Positions 26,491 to 35,501 of a stretch of 64,000 bases of DNA are shown here, piece after piece. The first letter of the stretch is position 1. Each line of letters starts with the position of its first letter. The position numbers were made by a program, and so were the translations under genes. Source of the stretch: Bacteroidota bacterium (lineage in GTDB: Bacteria > Bacteroidota > Bacteroidia > Bacteroidales > WCHB1-69); contig JAGDMF010000001.1 of NCBI GenBank assembly GCA_017860455.1, forward strand, positions 62,001-126,000. The letters run 5' to 3'. The notes beneath the pieces were generated by a model that was not told the origin of the DNA, did not search any database, and worked only from the letters and a program-made list of their open reading frames with translations.

Positions 26491-28467
26491 TTATTGTTTG
26501 ATAAATTTCAACGTTTTTAAAGTTGTTTGAGAATCTGAAATCTTTATAATATATATACCTCTATTTATATTCATTATGGAGAAAGTTGTTATTTCATTCT
26601 GAATCATTTGCTTGTCAATTTCTTTGCCAAAGATATCATAAATTTTAATCGAAATATCACGAAATTGATAAAAATTAACAAATTTTATATTTAATTGATC
26701 TACAGCAGGGTTAGGATACAAATTAATGATAGGAGATTTTTCATCTGTAACATTTTGAGGTTCCATATAAGCTCCTACATAAGGCCTGATCATAGGAGAT
26801 CCTTTAACAATTGGTTGTTCCCATGTTGTTGCGGTTTTATAGAAGAAATAGTTTCTGGCATCTGTATTTTGATCATACCCTAAATTGATCTGAGTATTGT
26901 GATTTTGATAAAATCCCACAAAAAAAGTACCTGAAACCAGAACAGGCTGATCTAAGTAATATGTTGCAAAATTCAGATAATCTTCAGAAAAGAGAGGTGT
27001 TTGGGCATCCATTTGATATAGAAGTGTTCCGGGTTGATTATTTGTGCCCTGAGCCCAAACCATGATGGTAAATGGAACTACATTTACATCGTTTAATGTT
27101 TGATTGAACCACATTTTAATAGCTCTTAATGTATCCGGATGTTGTAAAGTAAACTTCATAGCCAGATAGTTTTGTGGATTTAGATTCAGAGAATAGATGG
27201 AATACCCTGCCTCAGCTGTTCCATCATCATAAGCAAAATAATTTTTAAAAGTCTGGTCAAATCTAATGGTATCATTGGTAGGTAGATTATCACCAAAAGC
27301 ACCATCTAATTTATGGATATGTGTTATGGTGTACACTGCACTATCCTGTCCATCGGGAGTGATAGTAAATTCAACATTTGGGTTAGCATGATATACATAA
27401 TCCTGAAATCCATTATTGTAGTAAGGCTCAATATTTTCGTTATTACAAGTGTAGGTATAAACAGGAATTGTGCCATTTTTGGTTACATAGTAATTATAAC
27501 TTGCATTTCTAATAATATCAGAAAGATTAGCCATTTTATTGACAAATTTTTCTTTCAACATTGAAGCTGAGTAGTGGCTCCAGGGGACAGCCTGATAGGG
27601 TTGAATACAAGATGTAGTGGGAGTTACAAAAACCAAATCGTTTGGGTAAATATCCCCAATAGTTCTGTTTATATCCAGACGGAAATAATCCAAATGCCAT
27701 TGATCAACATTACTTTCCCAACCTGCAACGCCATTATCTTCTAAACTTGCAATATTTCTGAATCGAAACTGAAAACTATCTGTAAGAAAATAGGTTTCCA
27801 TAATGGGAATCATCACTTGTTTGAAATAAGTTAACCGATTAGGATCATTCAGAATCCATTCATCCAAGCTTACTCCATTGGCTGACCACACATTGATCCA
27901 ATTGGTTTGTCCATTTTGAGTATATCCAAAATCAAGGAAGAGTCGGTCCTGAGCTTCCGGTTTATTCCCAATTCTTTCCCATTGAACAAATGGATATGTT
28001 GGAGAACCGCCTCCAGGTTGGTAATAAAATGAGAAATAGATTGAATCAGCAATTGAAATGGGTCTATTGGATGTGAAAACAGAATCCAATCTAATATATT
28101 GAGAGGTTAAAGTATCAGCATAAAATCCGGATGCGTTGGCGTGTTCGTAAATAGCCCCATTTTCATCAATAGCATCTAATGTAACAACTCCAATAGAAGG
28201 AGGATTAATAGCGAAAGTATTATTTACAAATCCTTGTCTATCTAAGAAAATGTTTTGATCAGGATAGCCAATATAGTTAGAAAAATCAATAATTATTGGA
28301 ATTTTTAATGGTTCAGATATATTTTTATGTTGTATCTGTTTCCATTTGAATGCTTGATTTGCAATAATGGGATTAGAAGATAAACCGGTAATAATTTCCT
28401 GGGCATTAAGGGAGGATAAAGCAGTAATCAACAGCAGGTTCAAAAAAAACAATTTCTTAAATGACAT
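26491..28467 (-). CDS. T9SS type A secreted protein
   Basis: A 658-residue exported protein with an N-terminal signal peptide (cleavage after SLNAQ) and a C-terminal T9SS type A sorting domain of about 75 residues: INLYPNPAVDQLNIKF, KIYDIFGKEI, NINRGIYIIKIS and final KFIKQ. The middle has beta-rich regions with repeated mentions of F-x-Y-DDGTAEAGYSIY, a motif often seen in secreted Bacteroidota proteins, but no enzyme signature. The signal peptide and sorting domain show it is exported and attached to the cell surface. It lies between the PASTA gene and the exonuclease gene, both within 10 bases. Confidence 0.88.
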   Translation of the reverse strand: MSFKKLFFLNLLLITALSSLNAQEIITGLSSNPIIANQAFKWKQIQHKNISEPLKIPIIIDFSNYIGYPDQNIFLDRQGFVNNTFAINPPSIGVVTLDAIDENGAIYEHANASGFYADTLTSQYIRLDSVFTSNRPISIADSIYFSFYYQPGGGSPTYPFVQWERIGNKPEAQDRLFLDFGYTQNGQTNWINVWSANGVSLDEWILNDPNRLTYFKQVMIPIMETYFLTDSFQFRFRNIASLEDNGVAGWESNVDQWHLDYFRLDINRTIGDIYPNDLVFVTPTTSCIQPYQAVPWSHYSASMLKEKFVNKMANLSDIIRNASYNYYVTKNGTIPVYTYTCNNENIEPYYNNGFQDYVYHANPNVEFTITPDGQDSAVYTITHIHKLDGAFGDNLPTNDTIRFDQTFKNYFAYDDGTAEAGYSIYSLNLNPQNYLAMKFTLQHPDTLRAIKMWFNQTLNDVNVVPFTIMVWAQGTNNQPGTLLYQMDAQTPLFSEDYLNFATYYLDQPVLVSGTFFVGFYQNHNTQINLGYDQNTDARNYFFYKTATTWEQPIVKGSPMIRPYVGAYMEPQNVTDEKSPIINLYPNPAVDQLNIKFVNFYQFRDISIKIYDIFGKEIDKQMIQNEITTFSIMNINRGIYIIKISDSQTTLKTLKFIKQ

Positions 28468-28476
28468 ATTTAAAAA

Positions 28477-29070
28477 TTAGGGATTAACAATTTCGGTAAT
28501 AGTAGAATCTGTTGGAAGTCCTTCAATATCTTTACCAACCACTAAAGTGATAATTTCGCCCATATTGATATCCTTACCAGATGCAATGGGACGACCTCTG
28601 TATAATTGCTCCAGTACAGCATTTTCATAAGGACTGGGTTTATATATGACACTTCCCAGGATCAATCCTTTAGCTTTAAGCATAATTTCAGCCTGACGAA
28701 GAGAAACATCTTGAAGTTGGGGCATTTTAACAACAGGTGGTTGATCTGATGCTACGGTAACATACACTTTTCTTCCCCTTTTAACCTTCTCTTTTGGATT
28801 GGGATTTTGTTTTAAAACAGTACCCGGTTTGCTTGTTTTATCAAAAACAGATTCAGAAACGACCACAATAAAGTCTGCTGAAAGGCTATCTGTCACTAAG
28901 CTTTTTGAATCTTTTCCAATAAAATCGGGCATTTCCACTTCATTACCATGACGGGTATATAAATTAAGAAAGATCAGAGCCACAATGATCAAAGCCAGTG
29001 TGATTCCAATCGACAATGCCAAATGAAATCCCAATCTATTGGGTTGCATAAATTCTTTGAATCTCTTCAT
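28477..29070 (-). CDS. PASTA domain-containing membrane protein
   Basis: A 197-residue protein with one membrane helix (about residues 17-37) and two to three PASTA modules outside the membrane, starting VEMPDFIGKDSKSLVTDSL and VKMPQLQDVSLRQAEIMLKAKGL, with PNPKEKVKRGRKV between them. PASTA modules bind peptidoglycan fragments or other wall ligands. No kinase or transpeptidase domain is attached. In many Bacteroidota a gene of this kind precedes rluD; here it leads an operon with a T9SS protein. A -7 box lies at 29127-29134. Confidence 0.88.
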   Translation of the reverse strand: MKRFKEFMQPNRLGFHLALSIGITLALIIVALIFLNLYTRHGNEVEMPDFIGKDSKSLVTDSLSADFIVVVSESVFDKTSKPGTVLKQNPNPKEKVKRGRKVYVTVASDQPPVVKMPQLQDVSLRQAEIMLKAKGLILGSVIYKPSPYENAVLEQLYRGRPIASGKDINMGEIITLVVGKDIEGLPTDSTITEIVNP

Positions 29071-29126
29071 AATGATTCATTCATAAATGAATAACTGAAT
29101 TTCCGTTTTATTATTATATAATACGG

Positions 29127-29134
29127 CAAAAATA
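29127..29134 (-). promoter_or_regulatory. Promoter -7 box of the PASTA operon
   Basis: The minus strand reads TATTTTTG followed by C, matching TAnnTTTG, 56 bases upstream of the PASTA gene start. Confidence 0.6.
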
Positions 29135-29196
29135 AGGAAAAAAAAGTATCTTTTGATTAATTGGAATAAATAATTAATCAGACGAATCAGGAACGG

Positions 29197-30483
29197 TTAT
29201 AATCCAAAAATGGTTTTAATTTGATCTACATAATCCAATTTTTCCCATCCGAAAAATGTAACTTTCTTAAAGGTTTTTTCTTTTCCGTTTACATTTTTTG
29301 TATAAGTATTGGCATCTGTATAGAAAACTTCCACTTCAGCTTCGTAAACATCTCTACCAAAATGGCCATAAGAAGCGGTAGCCTGGAATATTGGGTTTTT
29401 AAGTTGGAATCTATTGATAATGGCATAAGGTCTCATGTCAAAAATCTGATTTATTTTTTCTGCAATCTCGCCATCAGACATTTTCACTTTAGCACTATTG
29501 TAGGTATTGACATAAAGTCCTACTGGTTTTGCAACACCTATGGCATAAGCTACCTGAACAAGTACTTCATCACAAAGTCCTGATGCAACCATATTTTTTG
29601 CAATATGACGAGCAGCATAAGCAGCAGATCTGTCCACTTTTGAAGGATCTTTTCCTGAGAAAGCACCACCACCGTGAGCACCTCTGCCACCGTAAGTATC
29701 AACAATAATTTTTCTTCCGGTAAGTCCGGTATCCCCATGTGGGCCACCAATCACAAATTTTCCGGTTGGATTAACATGAAGGGTATAATCATCTTTAAAT
29801 AATACTTTCACATTATCAGGACATAAAGCTTTAACTCGAGGAATAAGAATGTTTTGAACATCTTTTTTAATGGTAACCAACATTCTTTGATCATCGTTGT
29901 CAAAATCATCGTGTTGTGTTGAAATCACAATCGCATCTATTCTTTCAGGTTTTCCATGATTATCATATTGTAATGTAACCTGTGATTTTGCATCTGGTCT
30001 TAGGTAAGTCATCACTTTACCCTCATTGCGGATATCGGCTAATTCCTGAAGGAAAATATGGGCTAATTCAGACGTAATGGGCATATAACTATCCATTTCA
30101 CGACAAGCGTATCCAAACATCATCCCTTGATCTCCGGCACCTTGTTCTTCTTCAACGCCTCTTTCAACCCCTTGATTAATATCAGAAGATTGACTATGAA
30201 TAGTGGAAAGCACACCACAAGATTTAGCATCAAACTGATATTCACTTTTATTATAGCCTATTTTATGGATCACTTTTCTTGCGATATCGTCAACAGCAAC
30301 ATAACCATCTGTTTTAACTTCACCGGCACAAACAACAAGTCCGGTTGTTACTAATGTTTCACAAGCCACTTTTGAATTGGGGTCTTGTGCTAAAAATGCA
30401 TCAAGTAATGCATCTGAAATTTGATCACTCACTTTATCTGGATGACCTTCTGAAACTGATTCTGATGTAAATAAATAACTCAT
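29197..30483 (-). CDS. metK: S-adenosylmethionine synthetase
   Basis: The 428-residue enzyme makes S-adenosylmethionine from methionine and ATP. Conserved stretches include [20 protein letters not shown] at the N-terminus, [12 protein letters not shown], and the [16 protein letters not shown] loop. The length is slightly above the usual 380-400, in line with Bacteroidota homologues. It is a single-gene unit with a 5' leader of about 110 bases containing a SAM-II-like riboswitch (30514-30589) and its own promoter, which implies feedback control by its product. Confidence 0.97.
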   Translation of the reverse strand: MSYLFTSESVSEGHPDKVSDQISDALLDAFLAQDPNSKVACETLVTTGLVVCAGEVKTDGYVAVDDIARKVIHKIGYNKSEYQFDAKSCGVLSTIHSQSSDINQGVERGVEEEQGAGDQGMMFGYACREMDSYMPITSELAHIFLQELADIRNEGKVMTYLRPDAKSQVTLQYDNHGKPERIDAIVISTQHDDFDNDDQRMLVTIKKDVQNILIPRVKALCPDNVKVLFKDDYTLHVNPTGKFVIGGPHGDTGLTGRKIIVDTYGGRGAHGGGAFSGKDPSKVDRSAAYAARHIAKNMVASGLCDEVLVQVAYAIGVAKPVGLYVNTYNSAKVKMSDGEIAEKINQIFDMRPYAIINRFQLKNPIFQATASYGHFGRDVYEAEVEVFYTDANTYTKNVNGKEKTFKKVTFFGWEKLDYVDQIKTIFGL

Positions 30484-30513
30484 AACATTAAAAAGTTTTA
30501 ATAGTTAACAAAA

Positions 30514-30540
30514 ATTCGTAACGAAAAAGTGGGAAAATCA
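30514..30540 (-). promoter_or_regulatory. Candidate expression platform of the metK riboswitch
   Basis: The transcript segment from 30523 to 30514 (CGUUACGAAU) can form ten consecutive pairs, one of them G-U, with the aptamer loop segment at 30580-30571 (AUUUGUAACG). A CCCAC at 30533-30529 could also compete for the aptamer's first stem strand. A 12-base perfect palindrome centred on AUCAUGAU overlaps the conserved GCUAAA. These pairings are seen in the sequence; whether they switch expression is inference. Confidence 0.45.
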
Positions 30541-30589
30541 TGATTTAGCATTTTTTTCAGTGGTTGCAAGCGTTACAAATCTTTCCACA
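30541..30589 (-). ncRNA. SAM-II-like riboswitch aptamer upstream of metK
   Basis: Read on the minus strand from 30589: a stem strand GUGG (588-585), then a loop with GAUUUG and UUGCAA, the closing strand CCAC (563-560), UGAAAAAAA, and the invariant-looking UGCUAAA (550-544). This order and these words match the SAM-II (metA) class, where GAUUU, UUGC and GCUAAA line the SAM site. The short P2a pairing GCA/UGC is available. The usual P2b partner right after GCUAAA is not obvious, and the P1 stem is only 4 pairs, so this is either a variant or needs the longer downstream pairing at 30514-30523. Its place directly after the promoter and 60 bases before metK supports the call. Confidence 0.72.
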
Positions 30590-30601
30590 TTTTTCGTGGC
30601 G

Positions 30602-30609
30602 CAAAATTA
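30602..30609 (-). promoter_or_regulatory. Promoter -7 box of metK
   Basis: The minus strand reads TAATTTTG followed by C. Transcription would start about 5-8 bases downstream, just before the first strand of the aptamer, so the riboswitch forms the very 5' end of the message. Confidence 0.65.
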
Positions 30610-30665
30610 CAAAAAAAAAAGAAACAAAAAGAAAAAAATATAAAAGGGGGTATTGACAGAATCTA

Positions 30666-31583
30666 TTAATATCTGGGATGATACATCGCCATAGTACTTC
30701 TGATATATTCTTTATCCAAATGCGTATATATTTCAGTAGTAGTTATACTTTCATGACCTAACATTTCCTGAACTGCTCTTAAATCTGCGCCCCCTTCAAT
30801 TAAGTGAGTAGCAAAAGAGTGTCTGAGTGTATGAGGACTAATATTTTTATGAATACCTGCAAGATCTGCCAGGTTTTTAATCAGAATAAAAATCATCTCT
30901 CTGGTTAATTTCGTGTTTCTTCTATTTAAAAACAAGATATCCTCCATCCCTTTTTTAGGTTTTTGCTGTGTTCTTTTTCCTTCAATATATTGAATTATTG
31001 CATTTTGCGCAGTTTCTCCTATGGGAACTAAGCGTTCTTTATCCCCTTTTCCTATCACTCTAATAAAATTTTCTTTAAAAAAAAGTTGAGACAATTTTAA
31101 TTCTACCGTTTCAGAAACGCGTAATCCACAACCATACATCACTTCAATAATAGCTTTATTTCGATGTCCTTCAGGAGTAGAAAGGTCTATGGCATTAATC
31201 AATGCTTCAACTTCAGGAATAGATAAAAATTCCGGAAGTTTCCTGCCAATTTTGGGTGATTCCAAAAGTTGGGTAGGATCTTCTGAAATACATTTTTGAA
31301 TCCACAAAAATTTAAAAAATGCTTTTAAGGAAGAGATTACCCTGGCTTGAGAACGTGCCTGAATTCCGGATTTATATAAAAATTCAAGGTATTGCTGAAT
31401 CTCGGGTAGTGTCATTCCAATCACTTGATTATCTATGGATTGAACATCGAAATTTGGATCAATAAAATTCGGATTCAGGAATGTATACCACTTTTTTAAG
31501 TCAGAAATATAAGCCTCTACTGTTTTTGGGGATAGGTTTTTTTCAAGTCTTATATATTGATGAAACTGATATAACAAGTTCAT
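30666..31583 (-). CDS. xerD: Tyrosine recombinase, XerD-like
   Basis: A 305-residue site-specific recombinase for chromosome dimer resolution. The N-terminal SAM-like DNA-binding domain starts MNLLYQFHQYIRLEKNLSPKTVEAYISDL. The catalytic domain carries YGCGLRVSE (first Arg), SPHTLRHSFATHLIEGGAD (HxxR), LGHESITTTEIYTH (His and the Tyr nucleophile). The frame is open to 31619, but a -7 box at 31598-31605 lies between, so I start at 31583. The paralogue at 47562-48467 is the partner; assignment of D versus C rests on resemblance only. It is chromosomal housekeeping, not evidence of a mobile element. Confidence 0.9.
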   Translation of the reverse strand: MNLLYQFHQYIRLEKNLSPKTVEAYISDLKKWYTFLNPNFIDPNFDVQSIDNQVIGMTLPEIQQYLEFLYKSGIQARSQARVISSLKAFFKFLWIQKCISEDPTQLLESPKIGRKLPEFLSIPEVEALINAIDLSTPEGHRNKAIIEVMYGCGLRVSETVELKLSQLFFKENFIRVIGKGDKERLVPIGETAQNAIIQYIEGKRTQQKPKKGMEDILFLNRRNTKLTREMIFILIKNLADLAGIHKNISPHTLRHSFATHLIEGGADLRAVQEMLGHESITTTEIYTHLDKEYIRSTMAMYHPRY

Positions 31584-31597
31584 TTGCAAATTTTTTA

Positions 31598-31605
31598 CAA
31601 AAATA
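31598..31605 (-). promoter_or_regulatory. Promoter -7 box of xerD
   Basis: The minus strand reads TATTTTTG, matching TAnnTTTG, 15 bases upstream of the chosen ATG. It excludes the longer start at 31619. Confidence 0.6.
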
Positions 31606-31621
31606 AGTAAAATGTTCATGT

Positions 31622-31752
31622 GCTCGATGTGCTCATGTGCTCGATATGCTCATTTTTCATTTACTAATTTACTAATTTACAAATTTGCTAATTTCCCTTC
31701 GCCCTTCACCTTTCGCCCTTCGCCCATTTTAATTTGCTAATTTGCTAATTTT
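31622..31752. repeat. Composite tandem-word repeat, four unit types
   Basis: Between the divergent xerD and bactofilin genes lie, in order: GCTCGATGT-like words (31622-31652), one TTTTTCAT (to 31659), TTTACTAA/TTTGCTAA words (to 31693), CCCTTCGC-like words (31694-31725), and again TTTGCTAA words (to 31752). The same types in the same order A-B-C-D recur at 46926-47211. No gene is present here. Confidence 0.85.
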
Positions 31753-31778
31753 TTAAGTGTTTATTTAAACTATTTTAT

Positions 31779-31786
31779 TATTTTTG
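31779..31786 (+). promoter_or_regulatory. Promoter -7 box of the bactofilin operon
   Basis: TATTTTTG followed by C matches the consensus. It overlaps the first possible start of the open frame (TTG at 31784), so translation must begin at the ATG at 31838, leaving a leader of about 45 bases. Confidence 0.65.
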
Positions 31787-31837
31787 CATGTTATAACTTT
31801 TGAAAATTATTGTTTCATTTATAAATCGTATCGTACA

Positions 31838-32200
31838 ATGGCAAAACTTATTGATCAAGAAGAGGTTGGTGGTGTTAACATCATTGCTTCAGGAACCACA
31901 TTAACCGGAGATCTAATAACATCCGGTGATTGTAGAATTGACGGAACTGTTAAAGGCAATGTTTCATCAAATGCAAAAATTATTATTGGTAAAAATGGTT
32001 CTTTAGAAGGGGAAGTTAGGTGTAAATCTATTGACATAGAGGGTTTTGTAAAAGCAAACGTCAATGCAACTGATCTGATTTCATTAAAATCTACTGCCAA
32101 TTTAACCGGAAATATTCATGTAGGAAAAATTTCTATTGAACCTGGTGCCAATTTTGTAGGAAATTGTTCCATGCAAAATACCCAAACTGAAATCGTCTAA
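31838..32200 (+). CDS. Bactofilin (polymer-forming cytoskeletal protein)
   Basis: A 120-residue bactofilin: a short N-terminal arm MAKLIDQEEVGGVN followed by the right-handed beta-helix typical of the family, with repeats such as ITSGDCRIDGTVKGNVSSNAKIIIGKNGSLEGEVRCKSI and ending in GANFVGNCSM. Bactofilins self-assemble into nucleotide-free filaments that scaffold wall enzymes or organise membranes. In many Bacteroidota the gene precedes atpZ and the F-type ATP synthase genes, and the first part of that order is kept here (next gene 7 bases downstream). Confidence 0.9.
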   Translation: MAKLIDQEEVGGVNIIASGTTLTGDLITSGDCRIDGTVKGNVSSNAKIIIGKNGSLEGEVRCKSIDIEGFVKANVNATDLISLKSTANLTGNIHVGKISIEPGANFVGNCSMQNTQTEIV

Positions 32201-32207
32201 TTGATTC

Positions 32208-32423
32208 ATGAAATCTGACAAAAAACCTCTGTTATCAGGATATGGTCACTATTCCGGAATAGCCTTTCAAATGGGATTGATCATCTTTGCAGGTACCTAT
32301 GGAGGGATTAAGTTGGATGAAAGTATTAAAACAGCTCCCCTATTTACTATTGTTGGATCCTTAGGGGGAATCGCATTAGCCATTTACATTGTTATCAAAG
32401 ATTTTATTATTAAAAAAAAATAG
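32208..32423 (+). CDS. AtpZ/AtpI family protein
   Basis: A 71-residue protein with two membrane helices (about residues 18-36 and 43-66) and the GGIKLDE motif after the first, typical of AtpZ/AtpI. Such proteins act with AtpI in assembly or magnesium supply of the F-type ATP synthase c-ring. It sits between bactofilin (7-base gap) and a four-helix membrane protein (3-base gap). The atpB gene normally downstream is missing from this place. Confidence 0.85.
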   Translation: MKSDKKPLLSGYGHYSGIAFQMGLIIFAGTYGGIKLDESIKTAPLFTIVGSLGGIALAIYIVIKDFIIKKK

Positions 32424-32426
32424 ACC

Positions 32427-32810
32427 ATGGCCACTATTCCAATGTCCAAATATGCCTTCAGACAAATCATCTTTTCAGTAATTATTGCAGCTTTAAGTGT
32501 TCTTTTTCAAATATTTGTACCACAGTATGCCTCAACTGCAATGCCATTCATTGTCCTTTTCTTTTTTACATTGTCGATGTTTACAATGTACGTTTTACTA
32601 AGACCTGTTAAAAGTAATGATAATAAGAAAATGGTATCCAGATACTTAGTGTCAAGAATTGTTAAATTTACTTCCTGTATTTTATTTGTAATTATTTATA
32701 TTTTATTAAACAAAAACGATAGCATCAAATTTGGAGTGGCCTTTCTGGTTATCTATTTTGCTTATGCTATTTTTGAAGTTTTTGTATTGAAAAAAGAACT
32801 TAAAAATTAA
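32427..32810 (+). CDS. Four-helix membrane protein of the ATP synthase leader region
   Basis: A 127-residue protein with four predicted membrane helices (near residues 12-30, 38-58, 75-93 and 100-120) and few polar residues. Proteins of this size and topology occur between atpZ and atpB in Bacteroidota and are probably the AtpI equivalent, but I see no diagnostic motif. Its stop codon directly abuts the stop codon of the convergent T9SS type B gene, so the operon ends here without atpB. Confidence 0.7.
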   Translation: MATIPMSKYAFRQIIFSVIIAALSVLFQIFVPQYASTAMPFIVLFFFTLSMFTMYVLLRPVKSNDNKKMVSRYLVSRIVKFTSCILFVIIYILLNKNDSIKFGVAFLVIYFAYAIFEVFVLKKELKN

Positions 32811-35408
32811 CTATTTATCATTACTGGTTATAATAGTTACTGTTCCATGCATTGCTATTTTCTTAGAACCATTTAGGGTTTGTATTATAATTTCACAAGA
32901 ATAGTAATAGGTTCCATCAGAAACGGGTTGTTCGGACAAATAATCTTTTCCATCCCAGTTAATATCCGGATTGTTCGTATGAAACACTTTTCTTCCCCAA
33001 CGATTATACACGAATAAATCAATAGAATCCACATTTGCATAAGGGAAAGGGATCCAAAAATCATTGATTCCATCGTTGTTTGGGGTAAAAATGTTAGGAA
33101 GTGTATAGGTCATACAATCTTCAACATCAAAACATACTTCCGGAATTTTTTCAGTTATATTCCCAACAGAATCGATCAAAGCCAAAGTATAGCATCCGGT
33201 TATATGGGGTCTGTCTTCCAATATTTTTTCACAAACATTAGGAAAACAGGGATCTCCATAACCCATCACAGAATCGAGTAAATAGAATTCAGATTGATAA
33301 TTGGGGCGATAATAGATGTAATATTTAAAAACATCCAAATAGGCAGTATCATTATCAAAAGTCCAGGATATTAGCACTTGATCACAATCAGTTGTAATAG
33401 AAATATCTGGCAATTGAGGGGGAACATTATCGATAGGTTCCTCACATTTTATTTGAGATCGGTTATATAAAGGGAAAATGGAGTCGGGTGCAAAATAACC
33501 CCCGATCGATTTGATATAATAGCAATATTCAACTCCATTTTGAAGGCCATAATCGGTGTAAGTTAGTAAATGGGTAGTTCCAACTGAGTCAAATTGATCC
33601 GTTTGAGGATTTAATCTGTAAATGTTGAATGCTCTGTTTAGCCATGGTACTCTTGGATTCCATGATAAAATAATGGCATTATCAGTAGGAGTTGTCTGTA
33701 GGAAAACAGAGGAAGCCTGATCAGAAGTTTCCACCATAAAGGGACCAAAATCACCTTCGCCCCAAAACTCCACCTTATAAAAATAGGTAACACTTTCGGT
33801 ATTCAGATTTTCATCTATAAATTGATACATTTGATCAAAATTCACGATTGTTACTTCATCAAAAACAGGATTTTCAGATGATGCTCGGTAAATTTTAAAA
33901 AAGTAAGGTTCTTCAACCAAAGTTGTATCAATTTCGGGTGGTGCTAACCAGGAAACATTTATTTTTCCGAACGATTGATCTGTTGAATCCACATCCACTT
34001 GTGTGATGAGAGGAGCATCATTCACAATATAAGCACAAACCTCATCCGATACATAACTTTCTGCACCATCAGGGAAATAGGCCACAATTCTGTAACAATA
34101 CCAGTTCCCGTGATAAATGGGAATTAATGTTCCATCGTCGGTAAATGTAGTGTCATGAATTGAAAAGGTGGTCCCTAACAATTGATATCCTGCATAGCCT
34201 GGCAATCCTGTTTCACATACATCAGGTTCAAAAGGATAAGAATCGGTTCTTTTATAAATTTTGTAACCGGATGCGTTATTGCAAATCTCCTTATTCCATG
34301 ATATTTTAATGGTATTACCTGAGGGGATTGCAACCGGATTTTCAGGTTTTGGAGCAACAACGGTAATAAAGATGGTTTTAAACGACACCAGATTAATAAC
34401 CGGTCCATTATCTTCAGCTTTTAAATGAGCCACATATTTTCCTTTCTTAACATGAGAACACTCGGTATTCCAAATAAATGAAGATGTAATGGGAGGAGGT
34501 CCGGATGTACTTTGTAAAAATGCAGGAGAATTGGAAAGTAAAAATGGTTCACCTGTAGCGGTTAAAGTAACTTCACTTGAGTTTGGATCTGTTACGATCA
34601 CATCAAAATTTAAAATTTCACCGGCTGTCACGCAGGTGTCTGTTAAAGTATGAATTTCAGGAGGCTGGTTGTTACAGGCCGCAATGGAAACCTGCATATC
34701 TCGGACCATGGTTCCAATTAAAACACGATTTCTATATTCATTGATTTGAATGGCAATATTGTACTCGCCCACTAAAACAGGAGAATCCCAGGTTAATTCA
34801 CCAGTATAAGAATCAATTACAAAAGTGCTGGATGTAGCCGGAAAAGTGTAGCCGGGAATATTTTCCCCATTATACCCTTTACAATTAATAATTCTAAAGG
34901 ATAAACTATCTCCGTCAATATCATAAGCTCCCGGATTGTGATAAAAAGGAACATTTACACATCCGTTATCAATAGGAGGATTCAAAAGAACGGGAGAGCT
35001 ATTGTTGCCAATAAACGGATTGATAATCACAGTATTATCTATAAAAAATGGAATATTCACCGAATTGGGGATATTCACAATACCGGCATTTCTGTTTGGA
35101 TCTTCAAAAGTGATATGATAAGTCCCCATTGAGGAAAAGGAATGGTTTGATATATAAGTATTTTTACTAATATTGTCACCTAAATCTGTCTTAGAATTTC
35201 TGTTGATGAGAGTGCTGGTGCCATCCCCCCAAAAAACTTCAATTTGTGGCCTGTCAGCAGGACTTGGAGTATACGTATAAGTGATAATGGTAAACTGATA
35301 AGTCAAACCATTCAGATAACGATAGGTGATTTCACCGGCTCTGTTATGAGTAGCAAAGAGGGTAATGGAGCTGAAAACCAGAAAAGAGAGTAGTAGTTTG
35401 AATTTCAT
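32811..35408 (-). CDS. T9SS type B (gliding-motility-associated) secreted protein
   Basis: An 865-residue exported protein with a signal peptide (cleavage near LFATH) and the N-terminal HNRAGEITYRYLNG motif common to large surface proteins of the phylum. The middle contains several fibronectin-III/immunoglobulin-like modules. The final 90 residues form a type B sorting domain: LPNIFTPNNDGINDFW, LFVYNRWGRKVF, NWDGKDYLSEQPVSDGTYYY. Type B cargo is often adhesin-like and may depend on PorP/SprF-like partners, none of which is adjacent. It is a single-gene unit with a -7 box at 35438-35445. Confidence 0.92.
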   Translation of the reverse strand: MKFKLLLSFLVFSSITLFATHNRAGEITYRYLNGLTYQFTIITYTYTPSPADRPQIEVFWGDGTSTLINRNSKTDLGDNISKNTYISNHSFSSMGTYHITFEDPNRNAGIVNIPNSVNIPFFIDNTVIINPFIGNNSSPVLLNPPIDNGCVNVPFYHNPGAYDIDGDSLSFRIINCKGYNGENIPGYTFPATSSTFVIDSYTGELTWDSPVLVGEYNIAIQINEYRNRVLIGTMVRDMQVSIAACNNQPPEIHTLTDTCVTAGEILNFDVIVTDPNSSEVTLTATGEPFLLSNSPAFLQSTSGPPPITSSFIWNTECSHVKKGKYVAHLKAEDNGPVINLVSFKTIFITVVAPKPENPVAIPSGNTIKISWNKEICNNASGYKIYKRTDSYPFEPDVCETGLPGYAGYQLLGTTFSIHDTTFTDDGTLIPIYHGNWYCYRIVAYFPDGAESYVSDEVCAYIVNDAPLITQVDVDSTDQSFGKINVSWLAPPEIDTTLVEEPYFFKIYRASSENPVFDEVTIVNFDQMYQFIDENLNTESVTYFYKVEFWGEGDFGPFMVETSDQASSVFLQTTPTDNAIILSWNPRVPWLNRAFNIYRLNPQTDQFDSVGTTHLLTYTDYGLQNGVEYCYYIKSIGGYFAPDSIFPLYNRSQIKCEEPIDNVPPQLPDISITTDCDQVLISWTFDNDTAYLDVFKYYIYYRPNYQSEFYLLDSVMGYGDPCFPNVCEKILEDRPHITGCYTLALIDSVGNITEKIPEVCFDVEDCMTYTLPNIFTPNNDGINDFWIPFPYANVDSIDLFVYNRWGRKVFHTNNPDINWDGKDYLSEQPVSDGTYYYSCEIIIQTLNGSKKIAMHGTVTIITSNDK

Positions 35409-35437
35409 GAACTATCTTTTTAAAATAAAGATAACGC

Positions 35438-35445
35438 AAAAATAT
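35438..35445 (-). promoter_or_regulatory. Promoter -7 box of the T9SS type B gene
   Basis: The minus strand reads TATTTTTG followed by C, 30 bases upstream of the start at 35408. The divergent pta promoter lies about 15 bases away. Confidence 0.6.
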
Positions 35446-35459
35446 AAAAAAAATTGGTG

Positions 35460-35467
35460 TACTTTTG
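35460..35467 (+). promoter_or_regulatory. Promoter -7 box of pta
   Basis: TACTTTTG followed by C fits TAnnTTTG, 35 bases before the pta ATG. No clear -33 box is visible because the upstream sequence is a poly-A stretch shared with the divergent promoter. Confidence 0.6.
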
Positions 35468-35501
35468 CACCTCGAAATAAATAATAAAAACACAACATAT
35501 T

